From Polaromonas sp. (GTDB lineage Bacteria > Pseudomonadota > Gammaproteobacteria > Burkholderiales > Burkholderiaceae_C), in the NCBI RefSeq assembly GCF_029945925.1, contig NZ_JAQSDN010000033.1:62001-126000 (forward strand): a stretch of 64,000 nucleotides of DNA, read 5' to 3'. The notes under the pieces were generated by a model. That model worked only from the letters and a program-made list of their open reading frames with translations, was not told where the DNA came from and did not search any database. Numbering within the stretch: position 1 is the first letter of the stretch; the number at the start of each line of letters is the position of its first letter. This document shows, one piece after another, positions 1 to 8,068 of the stretch. Both the position numbers and the translations under genes were made by a program.

Positions 1-2
1 GA

Positions 3-1214
3 CTACGACGTCCTGGTGGCAATCTGGGGCAACCGAATCACCTAGCGACCCTGCTACTGATGGGGGTGGCCAGCCTACTGTACCTTTATGAGTCCGACAG
101 GCTCCGGGCTACGTCGTCAATGTCGATATTTCTGGTGCTGGCTATTGCATTGGGAATTACGGAGTCCCGCACGGGCGCTCTGAGTTTTTTGTTGCTGGCC
201 GGATGGTGGTTCGGCAACAGAAAACGATCGGAATTCAGGGCGTCTCCATGGATCGTTGCATTCGCTTGCGTGGCTTTTTTAGCCTTTCTCTGGATGTGGC
301 CGTCGATTTTTGTCTTTCTCCTGCAGAGTTCAGGTGTGGCAGAAATCAACATCAAGCCTGGCATGCGTTTGGTGGTGTGGCCTCAGTTGCTGGAAGCACT
401 GGGCCAACGGCCCTGGCTGGGATGGGGCCTGAACCAGGTTCCGAGGGCGCACAACGCTGTTCTGGATGCTTATGAGTTGAGCGAACCCTTTTCATACAGT
501 CACAACATCTTGCTGGATCTGGCGCTGGGGACGGGCGTGCCGCTGACGGCCCTATTGATATTGGTAATCGGTGTCTGGTTGTGGCGGCGCGTGCGGAAGG
601 TCAACCAGTTGCTGGCGTGGTACTGCTTGGCCGTGGCATTGCCTCTGGCCGTGCATTCGATGCTGGAATTTCCGTTTGCTTATGCTTATTTCCTGGTGCC
701 TGTGATGTTTGCCTTGGGCGCACTGGAGGGTATGGTGGAAAACAAGCGCGTGCTGCGCATCGGGGTGGGTCCGTCGGCCGTTCTTTTGCTTACAGTGACT
801 ATTGTGGCGGCTTGGTCGGTAGTCGAATATGTCGCAATTGAGGAAGACTTTCGAGTCGCGCGTTTTGAGTCCATGCGCGTGGGGCAAACCCCGCTCAATT
901 ATCAGAGGCCCGAGGTGCTGTTGCTGACGCAGCTGGGTACATTGCTCGATGGTGCGCGCATTTCACCCAGGCCGGGCATGACCGCGCAAGAACTGGCAAT
1001 CGCCCAAGAAGTGGCTCTGCGTTATCCCTGGATCGCAACACAGTCACGATACGCGCTTTCGCTGGCATTGAATGGCAACCCTGGGGAGGCGGTCAGACAA
1101 CTGCGTGTCCTTAAAGCCATGCATGGTGACAAGAAATATGAGGAGATCAGGGCGAACTGGCGCCACCTTTCACAGGACAAGTACCCTCAATTGCGTGAAC
1201 TCAAGTTGCCGTGA
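3..1214 (+). CDS. O-antigen ligase / Wzy-C family membrane glycan ligase, 5' end outside window
   Basis: The reading frame is open to the window edge, so the N-terminus is missing; 403 residues are visible. The first visible codons give NLGQPNHLAT, the hallmark motif of the Wzy_C ligase family (O-antigen ligases and PglL-type O-oligosaccharyltransferases). Then come an ESRTG motif, a periplasmic-loop stretch with GWGLNQV and AHNAVLD followed by YSHNILLDLALGTG, several hydrophobic helices and a soluble C-terminal tail of about 120 residues. Such enzymes act in the inner membrane and move a lipid-linked glycan onto lipid A or a protein. The next gene overlaps its stop and is a paralogue, so the two are probably cotranscribed. 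Substrate cannot be told from sequence; a pilin-glycosylating PglL/PilO role is possible because of the QPNH motif. Confidence 0.85.
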   Translation, partial: LRRPGGNLGQPNHLATLLLMGVASLLYLYESDRLRATSSMSIFLVLAIALGITESRTGALSFLLLAGWWFGNRKRSEFRASPWIVAFACVAFLAFLWMWPSIFVFLLQSSGVAEINIKPGMRLVVWPQLLEALGQRPWLGWGLNQVPRAHNAVLDAYELSEPFSYSHNILLDLALGTGVPLTALLILVIGVWLWRRVRKVNQLLAWYCLAVALPLAVHSMLEFPFAYAYFLVPVMFALGALEGMVENKRVLRIGVGPSAVLLLTVTIVAAWSVVEYVAIEEDFRVARFESMRVGQTPLNYQRPEVLLLTQLGTLLDGARISPRPGMTAQELAIAQEVALRYPWIATQSRYALSLALNGNPGEAVRQLRVLKAMHGDKKYEEIRANWRHLSQDKYPQLRELKLP

Positions 1215-2758
1215 TATACGGGGGCATGTCAAGGAGGCCCGTTTTTGTATTCGCCGTCGGGTTGGTAGTGATGTTGCCGTGGCTTAATCCAGTAGCGCCC
1301 GGGCCCTTTCCTGCTATCGTGCCCTGCCTGCTTGCTCTCGCCACTACAGCAGGCCTGATATTGTTCGCATCACTGCGCGCGGCCCTCGCCACAAGGCCCG
1401 GCGATACTCCCTATGCGCAGCGCTGGTTTTACTCTGCGGCATGGGCTTGGGTGCTCGCCGGTGCAGCCAGCAGCGCTATCGGCTTGCTGCAATATTTCGG
1501 TGCGGCGGCGGCGCTCGCTCCGTGGGTCAACCAGGCCCCGTTGGGTGAGGCCTTTGCCAATTTGCGTCAACGCAACCAATTTGCGAGTTTGACGAATATC
1601 GCGTTGGTCGCGCTGGTCTGGCTTGTGGTGAAGGACGGTTTCTCCCGTCGCCGGGAGCCGTTGGTGTGGATGGTGGCTGGCCTGCTGGCGGCGGGGAACG
1701 CAGCATCTTCATCGCGGACAGGGTTGTTGCAGCTGGTTTTGCTATGCGTGCTGTGTTTGCTCTGGACCGGCTGGCGCCAACCGCCGGTGCGCCGCGTGTT
1801 GCTGACGGCGCTGCTGGCCTATGGGGTGGCCATGCTGGCACTGCCCTGGTTGGCCGGGCTGGACCTGCTGGGCCATGGCATGGTCGCCCGCCTGCGTGCG
1901 GGGGACCCCGTCTGTGCCGGTCGCCTCACACTCTGGTCCAACGTATTGCATCTGATTGCGCAAAAGCCCTGGTTCGGATGGGGCTGGGGCGAGCTGGATT
2001 ATGCGCACTACATGGCGCTATACCCGGGCGCGCGTTTCTGCGACATCCTGGACAATGCCCACAATCTGCCGCTGCACCTGGCCGTGGAGCTGGGTATTCC
2101 GTTGGCCCTGGCTGTTTGTGGTGGTGCGGGTTGGGTCGTCTGGCGTGCCAGGCCTTGGCGAGAAACGGACCCGACCCGGCAGATGGCCTGGGGTGTGCTG
2201 GCCGTCATCATGCTGCACAGCATGCTGGAGTATCCACTCTGGTACGGCCCTTTCCAGATGGCATTTGGGCTGTGCGTGTGGATGCTGTGGCCGGCGCCGC
2301 GAGAGCCCGCAACGGGCTCCCGTCCTTCCTCGCGCTCGGCACCGACAATCCGGCTTGTCGTGGCGACAGCATTGTTGGCAGCGGTGGCTTATGCTGCATG
2401 GGATTACCACCGTGTCAGCCAGATTTACCTGGCGCCACAGGCACGCGACCCGGCCTACCGTGACGATACGCTGGACAAGGTTCGCGGATCCCGGCTTTTC
2501 CGGAACCAGGTGCGGTTTGCGGAACTGACCACCACCGCGCTCAATCGCAACAACGCGCAATGGACTTTCGACACCGCCATGGCCTTACTGCATTACTCGC
2601 CCGAGCCACGGGTGATTGAAAAGGTGATTGAAAGTGCCGTCATGCTGGGGCGCGACGATGAAGCCTTGCTGCATCTGGTTCGTTACCGCGCGGCGTTCCC
2701 CGAGGACTACACAAAGTGGCGCCATGCCAACGGCCTGACTGGCGGGCCTGCAGACTGA
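1211..2758 (+). CDS. second Wzy-C family O-antigen/O-glycan ligase (PglL-like)
   Basis: A 515-residue polytopic membrane protein. It carries NLRQRNQFASL, the variant of the QPNH ligase motif seen in PglL-type O-oligosaccharyltransferases, then SSSRTG, GWGWGELDYAHY, DNAHNLPLHLAVELG and HSMLEYPLWYG, which together match the Wzy_C domain and the Wzy_C_2 tail. It belongs to the same family as the upstream gene. The frame starts with GTG at 1211, overlapping the upstream TGA (GTGA), which suggests translational coupling; ATG at 1226, just before the hydrophobic leader, is the alternative start. The role is transfer of a lipid-linked glycan to LPS core or a pilin-like protein at the periplasmic face; the acceptor is unknown. 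Confidence 0.85.
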   Translation: MIYGGMSRRPVFVFAVGLVVMLPWLNPVAPGPFPAIVPCLLALATTAGLILFASLRAALATRPGDTPYAQRWFYSAAWAWVLAGAASSAIGLLQYFGAAAALAPWVNQAPLGEAFANLRQRNQFASLTNIALVALVWLVVKDGFSRRREPLVWMVAGLLAAGNAASSSRTGLLQLVLLCVLCLLWTGWRQPPVRRVLLTALLAYGVAMLALPWLAGLDLLGHGMVARLRAGDPVCAGRLTLWSNVLHLIAQKPWFGWGWGELDYAHYMALYPGARFCDILDNAHNLPLHLAVELGIPLALAVCGGAGWVVWRARPWRETDPTRQMAWGVLAVIMLHSMLEYPLWYGPFQMAFGLCVWMLWPAPREPATGSRPSSRSAPTIRLVVATALLAAVAYAAWDYHRVSQIYLAPQARDPAYRDDTLDKVRGSRLFRNQVRFAELTTTALNRNNAQWTFDTAMALLHYSPEPRVIEKVIESAVMLGRDDEALLHLVRYRAAFPEDYTKWRHANGLTGGPAD

Positions 2759-2770
2759 CCCTGGACGCGG

Positions 2771-3259
2771 CTAGGGCGTCGCGATAAAACTTCCCGACTT
2801 GCCGCCATGCTTTTCCAGCAACTTGATATCCGTCATCGTCATCCCACGGTCGGCGGCCTTGCACATGTCATAAATCGTCAGCAGTGCCACTTGCACTGCA
2901 GTCAGGGCCTCCATCTCCACGCCGGTCGGTCCGACCGTTTCCACCGTCGCCTGGCAAGTGATGCTGGCGTTGCCTGTGTCGGGGCTGAAATCCATTGCCA
3001 CGCGGGTCAGCGCCAGCGGATGGCACAGGGGAATCAGCTCACTGGTTTTTTTGGCCGCCATGATGCCGGCAATCCGGGCGATACCGAGCACGTCGCCTTT
3101 TTTGGCGGTGCCTTCCAGGATGATGGCCAGCGTGGCAGGATTCATGGCGATGCGGCCTTGCGCGACAGCCACCCGGTGGGTGGCTGGTTTGCCGGCCACA
3201 TCAACCATGTGCGCCTGCCCTTGGCCGTCAAAATGTGTCAGCGGTGAAGTCGTGGTCAT
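2771..3259 (-). CDS. moaC: cyclic pyranopterin monophosphate synthase MoaC
   Basis: The 162-residue protein matches MoaC over its full length. It catalyses the second step of molybdenum cofactor synthesis, rearranging 3',8-cyclo-GTP to cyclic pyranopterin monophosphate in the cytoplasm. Visible family motifs are [31 protein letters not shown] with H80, EMEALTAV and YDMCKAAD (D131, K134). It converges with the second ligase gene with only 12 bp between the stops. No other moa gene is nearby, so it is a stand-alone copy. The start ATG at 3259 is followed by [11 protein letters not shown], a normal N-terminus for the family. Confidence 0.97.
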   Translation of the reverse strand: MTTTSPLTHFDGQGQAHMVDVAGKPATHRVAVAQGRIAMNPATLAIILEGTAKKGDVLGIARIAGIMAAKKTSELIPLCHPLALTRVAMDFSPDTGNASITCQATVETVGPTGVEMEALTAVQVALLTIYDMCKAADRGMTMTDIKLLEKHGGKSGSFIATP

Positions 3260-3430
3260 ACTGTTACAGAACCTTTACAAGCATCCGTCATCATAAGATG
3301 CGCAGGTGCATTTTGAAGCGCTTGGGAAAGTCACGGGTCGGCAGGCGGCCCAACAGTTGCGTGGCCTGCCAGGCTTCGACAAGTACTGGATAGTTTTGCT
3401 GGATCTCAACCCCCTCGTTTTGTACCCCTC

Positions 3431-5029
3431 ATGCCGTCTTCATTTTTCAAGCTGAACAGGCATTTTGTCCTTGGTCCTATTGCGTTGGCAGCTGCTATTT
3501 TTATAGCATCAGCCGGCCTGGCGCAGGCCCAGACGCCAGTCCGGCCCAGCGGCGCGCTGCCTGCGCTGGGCGACACCTCGGAGTTGTCCGCCAGTGCCGA
3601 ACGGCGGCTCGGTGACCGGATTGCCGCCAGCATTTACCGCGACCCGGACTACCTGGACGATCCGGTGCTGGGCGACTACCTGCAGGGCATCTGGCAGCCC
3701 CTGATGACGGCGGCGCGCGCCCGGGGCGAGTTGGGCCCCGAACTGGACGAGCGGTTTGCCTGGGACGTCATGCAGATCCGTGACCGCAGCATCAACGCCT
3801 TCGCCTTGCCGGGTGGTTATCTGGGTGTGCACCTGGGACTGATAGGCGCCGTGGCCACGCGCGACGAGCTGGCGTCGGTCCTGGCGCACGAGTTGAGCCA
3901 CGTGACGCAGCGGCACATTTCGCGCCTGATGAGCAAGCAGAGCCAGCAAATGCCCTGGCTGATTGCGGCCATGATTCTCGGCGCCCTGGCCGCCAGCAAA
4001 AGCCCCGACGCCGCCAACGCGGCCATTGCCGGCGGGCAGGCGCTGGCCGTGCAGAACCAGCTCAATTTTTCGCGTGACATGGAGCGCGAAGCCGACCGGG
4101 TCGGCTTTGGTGTGATGGCCGACGCGGGCTTCGAAAAGCAGGGTTTCGCCAGTATGTTTGACAAGCTGCAGCAGGCCTCGCGGCTCAATGACAACGGTGC
4201 TTTTCCCTACCTGCGCAGCCACCCGCTGACAACCGAGCGTATTGCCGAGATCAAGGGCCGGCTGCAACTGGAAGGCGGGGCGAGTTCAGCGCCCAAGGGC
4301 GCCAGTGAAGAGCCGGGCGGCGCGCGCACGCTGCACGCCATGATGGCGGCCCGGGCTCGTGTGCTGGGTGACCCGGGGGTGGATGGCTTGCGGCCGCTGG
4401 TGGCCGATGCGCAGCGTGTGTCACTCGCCGGTGCGGCGAATGCGGCATGGACACCGCGCGATGCCGGTGCCCTGTATGGCGGCGCCCTGGCGGCGAGCCG
4501 GCTGCGCGACCATGCCCTGGCACGCAGCCTGGCGGGCAAGCTCAAGTCGGCCGTGCCCGCGAAGACGGCACTGGCCGATCCGGTGGAGTGGCTGGCGCTT
4601 GAGATCGAGCTGGCTGCCGGCAATACGGCGGTGCCGAAACTCGGCAACACGCGCAGCCGGGCGGCCCTGTTGCTGCAGGCCCGGGCTGATCTCGCGGCAG
4701 GCCGGGCGCAGGATGTCTCAGGCGCCCTGCAAACCTGGGTCACCACCCACCCGAAAGATGCCATTGCCTGGCAATTGCTGGCGACAGCCTGGGGCCAGCA
4801 GGGGCAGACGTTGCGCGCGATTCGGGCCGACGCCGAGAGCCGGGTGGCACAGCTGGACTACCCCGCGGCCCGCGACCGTTTCAAGGCCGCGCAGGATCTG
4901 ATGCGCAGCGGCCGCGACGGCGGCGCGGCGGCCAGCAACTACATCGATGCGTCCATCGTTGACACGCGGGCGCGTGAGATCGACCAGCTACTTCGGGAGC
5001 AGGCGCTCCAGGAGAAACTCGATCGCTAG
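3431..5029 (+). CDS. M48 family periplasmic metalloprotease with TPR tail, BepA/YfgC-like
   Basis: A 532-residue protein with a Sec signal peptide (residues 1-34, hydrophobic core ending AGLAQAQ). The peptidase M48 domain has zinc motif HELSH at 153-157 and the third ligand E220 in EREADRVGFG. An alanine-rich, TPR-like region follows to the C-terminus. BepA-type proteases act in the periplasm in quality control of outer-membrane proteins such as LptD and BamA assembly. The signal-peptide core is encoded by a stretch (3490-3508) resembling the core of dispersed repeat family B. The last 42 bp overlap the convergent holin-like gene. ATG 3431 is the only sensible start; the ribosome site is weak. 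Confidence 0.92.
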   Translation: MPSSFFKLNRHFVLGPIALAAAIFIASAGLAQAQTPVRPSGALPALGDTSELSASAERRLGDRIAASIYRDPDYLDDPVLGDYLQGIWQPLMTAARARGELGPELDERFAWDVMQIRDRSINAFALPGGYLGVHLGLIGAVATRDELASVLAHELSHVTQRHISRLMSKQSQQMPWLIAAMILGALAASKSPDAANAAIAGGQALAVQNQLNFSRDMEREADRVGFGVMADAGFEKQGFASMFDKLQQASRLNDNGAFPYLRSHPLTTERIAEIKGRLQLEGGASSAPKGASEEPGGARTLHAMMAARARVLGDPGVDGLRPLVADAQRVSLAGAANAAWTPRDAGALYGGALAASRLRDHALARSLAGKLKSAVPAKTALADPVEWLALEIELAAGNTAVPKLGNTRSRAALLLQARADLAAGRAQDVSGALQTWVTTHPKDAIAWQLLATAWGQQGQTLRAIRADAESRVAQLDYPAARDRFKAAQDLMRSGRDGGAAASNYIDASIVDTRAREIDQLLREQALQEKLDR

Positions 5030-5338
5030 CTGCAGCACCGAGTAGATCAGCGAACCGATCAGGGCAGCGACAAATCCCGTGACATGCAGGCCGCTGAGCA
5101 GGCTGGCGGCCGCCCAGAACATCAGGGCGTTGATGACAAACAGGAACAGCCCCAGCGTCACCAGCGTCACCGGCAGGGTCAGCAACACCAGCACCGGGCG
5201 CACCACCGTGTTGAGCGCGCCCAGCACGGCCGCGGCAAGCAGCGCCGCCGGGAAGCTGGTCACGGTGACGCCGGAATACAGATAAGCCACCGCCAGCAAG
5301 GCGGCCGCGCTGCAAAGCCATTTGACGATGAGTTTCAT
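4988..5338 (-). CDS. phage holin family 4-type membrane protein (Phage_holin_4_2)
   Basis: A 116-residue protein with four hydrophobic segments, including LLAAAVLGALNTVVRPVL, the classic pattern of the Phage_holin_4_2 family (YvlD-like). Despite the family name, these are widespread chromosomal membrane proteins of unknown role, and no phage genes lie nearby. The C-terminal 14 codons overlap the 3' end of the M48 protease gene on the other strand. The start ATG at 5338 gives MKLIVKWLCSAAALLAVAYL, a typical first helix. Confidence 0.88.
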   Translation of the reverse strand: MKLIVKWLCSAAALLAVAYLYSGVTVTSFPAALLAAAVLGALNTVVRPVLVLLTLPVTLVTLGLFLFVINALMFWAAASLLSGLHVTGFVAALIGSLIYSVLQLAIEFLLERLLPK

Positions 5339-5415
5339 GCGTTCAAGAATACCACCGCTGTCGGCAGCTTTCTATTGAGCGTTTTAAAACTCAGGACAGT
5401 CGGAACGATCAATCC

Positions 5416-5450
5416 CTCACCCCGACCCTCTTCCAGAGGGCGAGGGTGAG
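5416..5450. repeat. 35-bp imperfect inverted repeat
   Basis: Between the holin-like gene and the next minus-strand gene. Arms CTCACCC and GGGTGAG enclose a second pair, CCCTC/GAGGG, with a TTCCA loop and a 3x3 internal loop. It resembles a short ccctcaccc...gagggtgag repeat I know from many proteobacterial genomes (from memory). It could act as a hairpin in transcripts from either strand; there is no T-tract. Confidence 0.6.
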
Positions 5451-5485
5451 AGCAGTCCAATTCACTGCCGTGTATTTGGAAAAGA

Positions 5486-5938
5486 TCAATATTCGGCCGT
5501 CAACAGCAGGCCGGAGCCGGCCAGCATGGCGGCAAAGCCCCAGACGCCGCGCGGCTCGCCGGGATGCGGCCCGGGGGCCGCCTGCAGGTCCGCCCCGGGT
5601 TTGGGCCGGCGCGCGTCCACAATTCGTCCCTCGCCATGCTGTGCCTGCAAGGCTGCGGTGAATTCTTCGAGCGAGCCGCGCGCAAGTTGCGTGATGACCG
5701 GCTCGCCGCAGGCCTGCAACAGCGGGACGATTTGTTCAAAAACTTTCTCGGCCCACTTGCCGCGCCAGCTTTCGCGGGCGCTGTGCGTGACCCACTTGCT
5801 GACGCGGTGTGTGATGCGTGGCGCGCAACCCACCACGATCCAGCGCGTCGGCGTGCGCGCCTGGCCGGATTGCAACAGGGGTGCCAGCATGCCCAGCGCA
5901 TGGGCGGCTTCGTCGACATAAACAATCGTGGTGTCCAT
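5486..5938 (-). CDS. conserved hypothetical protein cotranscribed with terC
   Basis: A 150-residue protein that I do not recognise by function. The N-terminal two thirds look like a compact alpha/beta fold (TTIVYVDEAAHALGML, WIVVGCAPRITHRVSKWV), followed by a polar proline-rich linker and a hydrophobic C-terminal segment (WGFAAMLAGSGLLL) that could be a membrane anchor, ending only three residues later. The start lies 24 bp after the terC stop, so it is probably translated from the same manganese-riboswitch-controlled message, which hints at a link to metal or redox stress. No catalytic motif is evident. Confidence 0.7.
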   Translation of the reverse strand: MDTTIVYVDEAAHALGMLAPLLQSGQARTPTRWIVVGCAPRITHRVSKWVTHSARESWRGKWAEKVFEQIVPLLQACGEPVITQLARGSLEEFTAALQAQHGEGRIVDARRPKPGADLQAAPGPHPGEPRGVWGFAAMLAGSGLLLTAEY

Positions 5939-5962
5939 CAGTGGGTTCCTGTCGGGTTCATG

Positions 5963-6700
5963 TCAGTTCGCGTGGTCGGCCACGGCTTGGCCGGGCTGCA
6001 TGGCCCTGGCACGGCGCGTGACCCACCAGCCTGCACCCAGGACGCCGGCCACGGCCAGGGCGTAGGTGCCCCACTGCGCGGCGAGGTTCAGGGTGGCGGA
6101 CGCGGGCGGCGAGCCGGGGCCGCCGTAAACCGGGTCCAGCAGGGGCTCGCTCACAATCATCTTGGCGGCGGTGAAGGCCAGCACCGCGGCGCCTATGTTG
6201 ATGATCATGGGAAAACGCTCGACCAGCTTGAGCACCATGGTGCTGCCGAACACCACGATCGGGATGCTGACCAGCAAACCGATGACCACCAGGTCAAACG
6301 AGCCGTGAGCGGCACCCGCCACGCCCAGCACGTTGTCCACACCCATCAGGGCATCGGCGACCACAATGGTTTTCATCGCGCCCCAGAAGGTGCTGGCCAC
6401 CGGGCCGTCGTGCTCTTTGTCGCCCTGGTCGGCCACCAGCTTGTAGGCGATCCAGAGCAGGCCCAGGCCGCCGACCAGCATCAGGCCGGGAATCTTCAGC
6501 AGCCAGACCACCCCGACGGTCATGACAGAGCGCACGGCAATGGCCCCCACCGTGCCCCAGGCAATGGCTTTTTTCTGCAGATGGGGCGGCAGGTTGCGCG
6601 CGGCCAGCGCGATCACAATCGCGTTGTCGCCGGCCAGCACCAGGTCGATGAGGATGATCGCCAGCAGGGCCGACCACCAGGGCGTGGAGAATAATTCCAT
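5963..6700 (-). CDS. TerC family integral membrane protein (YjbE subgroup), probable Mn2+ exporter
   Basis: A 245-residue polytopic protein. The family signature is the repeated acidic membrane motif, here DLVLAGDNAIVIALAARNLP in helix 1 and DALMGVDNVLGVAGAA mid-protein, which likely coordinates a divalent metal. TerC/Alx/YkoY proteins export manganese and, in some cases, metallate exported enzymes. The 266-nt leader on the same strand contains a yybP-ykoY aptamer, the Mn2+ riboswitch class, supporting manganese efflux rather than tellurite resistance. A hypothetical gene follows after 24 bp. ATG 6700 begins MELFSTPWWSALLAIILIDL; only a weak ribosome site precedes it. Confidence 0.92.
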   Translation of the reverse strand: MELFSTPWWSALLAIILIDLVLAGDNAIVIALAARNLPPHLQKKAIAWGTVGAIAVRSVMTVGVVWLLKIPGLMLVGGLGLLWIAYKLVADQGDKEHDGPVASTFWGAMKTIVVADALMGVDNVLGVAGAAHGSFDLVVIGLLVSIPIVVFGSTMVLKLVERFPMIINIGAAVLAFTAAKMIVSEPLLDPVYGGPGSPPASATLNLAAQWGTYALAVAGVLGAGWWVTRRARAMQPGQAVADHAN

Positions 6701-6728
6701 TGAACACTTTCACGTCAGGTTGCAACAT

Positions 6729-6751
6729 GGAAGTCCGGCGGGCGGACTTCC
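6729..6751 (-). promoter_or_regulatory. perfect 8-bp hairpin in the terC leader
   Basis: GGAAGTCC and GGACTTCC are perfect complements around a 7-nt loop, 29-51 nt upstream of the terC start codon and downstream of the riboswitch aptamer. There is no U-run after it on the terC strand, so a translational or RNA-stability role is more likely than intrinsic termination. Confidence 0.5.
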
Positions 6752-6811
6752 AGCTTCGTTAAAACCGGACAGGTCGGTGAGGGGCGGAGTGGTTGCCGCG
6801 ACGCCTCGATC

Positions 6812-6827
6812 AAACCTGTACAGGTTT
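6812..6827. promoter_or_regulatory. 16-bp perfect palindrome in the terC leader
   Basis: AAACCTGTACAGGTTT is a perfect palindrome starting 4 nt after the 3' strand of the aptamer P1 stem. It may form part of the riboswitch expression platform or be an operator. Confidence 0.45.
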
Positions 6828-6831
6828 CAAT

Positions 6832-6966
6832 CGAAGGTCTGGCTCGACACGCAGTTTTGCTGCATGTCCAACAAGCCGGAAGCGGGAGCTTCGTAATGAC
6901 GACTTGTTGAACGTCTGGCTGCGGGAAGGTCCCGATGCAGCCGGACGAGGGAGTTACTCCCCTTCG
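6832..6966 (-). promoter_or_regulatory. yybP-ykoY manganese riboswitch aptamer
   Basis: Read on the minus strand, the leader has CGAAGGGGAGTAAC at the 5' end and GCCAGACCTTCG at the 3' end, about 120 nt apart. These are the two conserved loop sequences (GGGGAGTA and AGACC) of the yybP-ykoY class, and the flanking CGAAGG and CCTTCG are exact complements that close the P1 stem. The aptamer is 135 nt, within the usual size for the family, and lies in front of terC, the most common gene under this switch. Mn2+ binding normally turns expression on. Recognition is by eye; a covariance-model scan would settle it. Confidence 0.85.
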
Positions 6967-6975
6967 GAAGCCCGT

Positions 6976-7004
6976 ATTTGACAACAAAGCGCGCTTTTTT
7001 GCAA
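6976..7004 (-). promoter_or_regulatory. candidate sigma-70 promoter for the riboswitch-terC transcript
   Basis: On the minus strand TTGCAA and TCAAAT are separated by 17 bp, placing the transcription start about 5-10 nt upstream of the aptamer's first conserved bases. The -10 match is moderate. The rest of the 459-bp stretch to the next gene (7005-7159) shows nothing else I can identify. Confidence 0.4.
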
Positions 7005-7159
7005 AGTCCGGCTGCGGTACCCCCGAAAAGAACCCGGCGCCGCAGAAGGCTGCCGGCTTGGCCTATCATTCACGGCCCAGCCGGAAATAGCGGGCGCCGC
7101 CCCCAGCGGCGGCCCATTTTTAGCCTCCACGTTTCCTTTTTCCGATTGCACAGCCCCGC

Positions 7160-7588
7160 ATGCCTGGCATCCACATCACCGACATTGAAGCGGCCATCAA
7201 CTACTGGCGCGAGAAAAAACCGTCGCCCGACGGCATCACGCTGGCGCCCGAGTTGCGCGCCCTGGCCCAGGTGTACGCCCTGCTGGTTTTCTACCGCGAG
7301 GAGGAGGCCGACGAGGCCGGTTTTCCACCCCGGGCCATGGCGGCCTGGCGCGCCTGGTACGACACGACCGCCGACACGCCCTGCATTGCCATCTGCTCGA
7401 CCAGCCAGGGCGACGAGTTGTGCAAGGGCTGCGGGCGCACCTTCGAGGAGGTGCAGCGCTGGCCCGAAATGAGCCCGGCCGCCAAGCGTGGCACCTGGCG
7501 GCGCATCACGCAGGAAGACACCGCCTGGCGTTTTGGCCGTTATGCCGACCGCGCGCTGGAAAAGAAGGACAAGCCGGAATCGGTCTGA
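7160..7588 (+). CDS. DUF3717 + DUF1289 domain protein
   Basis: A 142-residue protein in two parts. Residues 1-60 match the DUF3717 type (IHITDIEAAINYWREKKP), a short helical domain of Burkholderiales. Residues 70-125 form a DUF1289 cysteine motif: PCIAICSTSQGDELCKGCGR followed by T-F-E-E-V and W-P-E-M, a small Fe/Zn-ribbon-like module. The function of either domain is unknown. The start MPGIHITD is the usual DUF3717 start. The gene is divergent from the terC leader across 459 bp. Confidence 0.85.
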   Translation: MPGIHITDIEAAINYWREKKPSPDGITLAPELRALAQVYALLVFYREEEADEAGFPPRAMAAWRAWYDTTADTPCIAICSTSQGDELCKGCGRTFEEVQRWPEMSPAAKRGTWRRITQEDTAWRFGRYADRALEKKDKPESV

Positions 7589-7609
7589 AACGTCGCTTTT
7601 CTTAAGCGT

Positions 7610-7664
7610 TTTTGGCCATCCGCCCTTGTAATACGTGCGCAGACAGCTATCAATTCAGGAGTAA
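7610..7664 (-). repeat. dispersed repeat family B, copy 1 (inverted)
   Basis: Read on the minus strand it gives gatagctgtctgcgcacg, then tacaagggcggatggcc, matching the family pattern seen at 58545 and 21450 (gctatt...atagct core, ccgca/gcgca, aagggctggaggcca). It lies between the DUF1289 gene and the DUF2007 gene, and its end supplies the CAGGAG in front of the latter. Confidence 0.6.
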
Positions 7665-7674
7665 ACTGACTCCC

Positions 7675-7983
7675 ATGCTCCGACTTGCCCGCGCCCCCAA
7701 CATTGCCATCGCGGCGCTCTGGGCCGATGTGTTGCAGCAGGCAGGCTTTTCGGCCACGGTGCAACGCTATTTTCTCGGCAGCGTGGCGGGAGAGTTGCCG
7801 CCCGACCAGTGCCAGCCCGAAGTCTGGCTGACCCACGACCACGAAAAGCCGCGCGCCGAGGCCTTGCTGCACAGCCTGCAAAATCTGCCGCAGCGACACT
7901 GGCTGTGTTCTTGCGGGGAAACAGTCGAAGGCGGCTTTGAGCAGTGCTGGTCCTGCGGCGCTATGATGCCGGCGCCCGCCTGA
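7675..7983 (+). CDS. DUF2007 domain protein with C-terminal zinc ribbon
   Basis: A 102-residue protein starting MLRLARAPNIAIAALWADVL, typical of DUF2007 (putative signal-transducing protein), with a C-terminal CSCGE...CWSCG zinc ribbon. ATG 7675 is preceded by CAGGAG about 13 nt upstream. The frame is open further up, but the upstream codons lie in repeat family B and look non-coding. Function is unknown; it may sense or bind small ligands. It is followed by about 200 bp of repeats before the convergent purB. Confidence 0.8.
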   Translation: MLRLARAPNIAIAALWADVLQQAGFSATVQRYFLGSVAGELPPDQCQPEVWLTHDHEKPRAEALLHSLQNLPQRHWLCSCGETVEGGFEQCWSCGAMMPAPA

Positions 7984-8007
7984 AATCGTTGCGCTCTTCA
8001 GGGGGCA

Positions 8008-8042
8008 TCCTTCGACCCTTCGACAAGCTCAGGGCGAACGGA
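8008..8042. repeat. dispersed repeat family C, copy 1
   Basis: ccttcgacccttcgacaagctcagggcgaacgga belongs to the common ttcgacaggctcaggacgaac type of short palindromic repeat found in many bacteria. It sits after the DUF2007 stop. Confidence 0.75.
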
Positions 8043-8068
8043 ATACGCGGGAGGTCTGTAGCCCCGTA

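Noticed and set aside
4988..5338. Prophage remnant suggested by a holin-family protein
   Set aside because: The Phage_holin_4_2 family is a common chromosomal membrane protein and no other phage-like gene is nearby.
5963..6700. Tellurite resistance function for the TerC protein
   Set aside because: No other ter genes nearby and a manganese riboswitch in front favour Mn2+ export.
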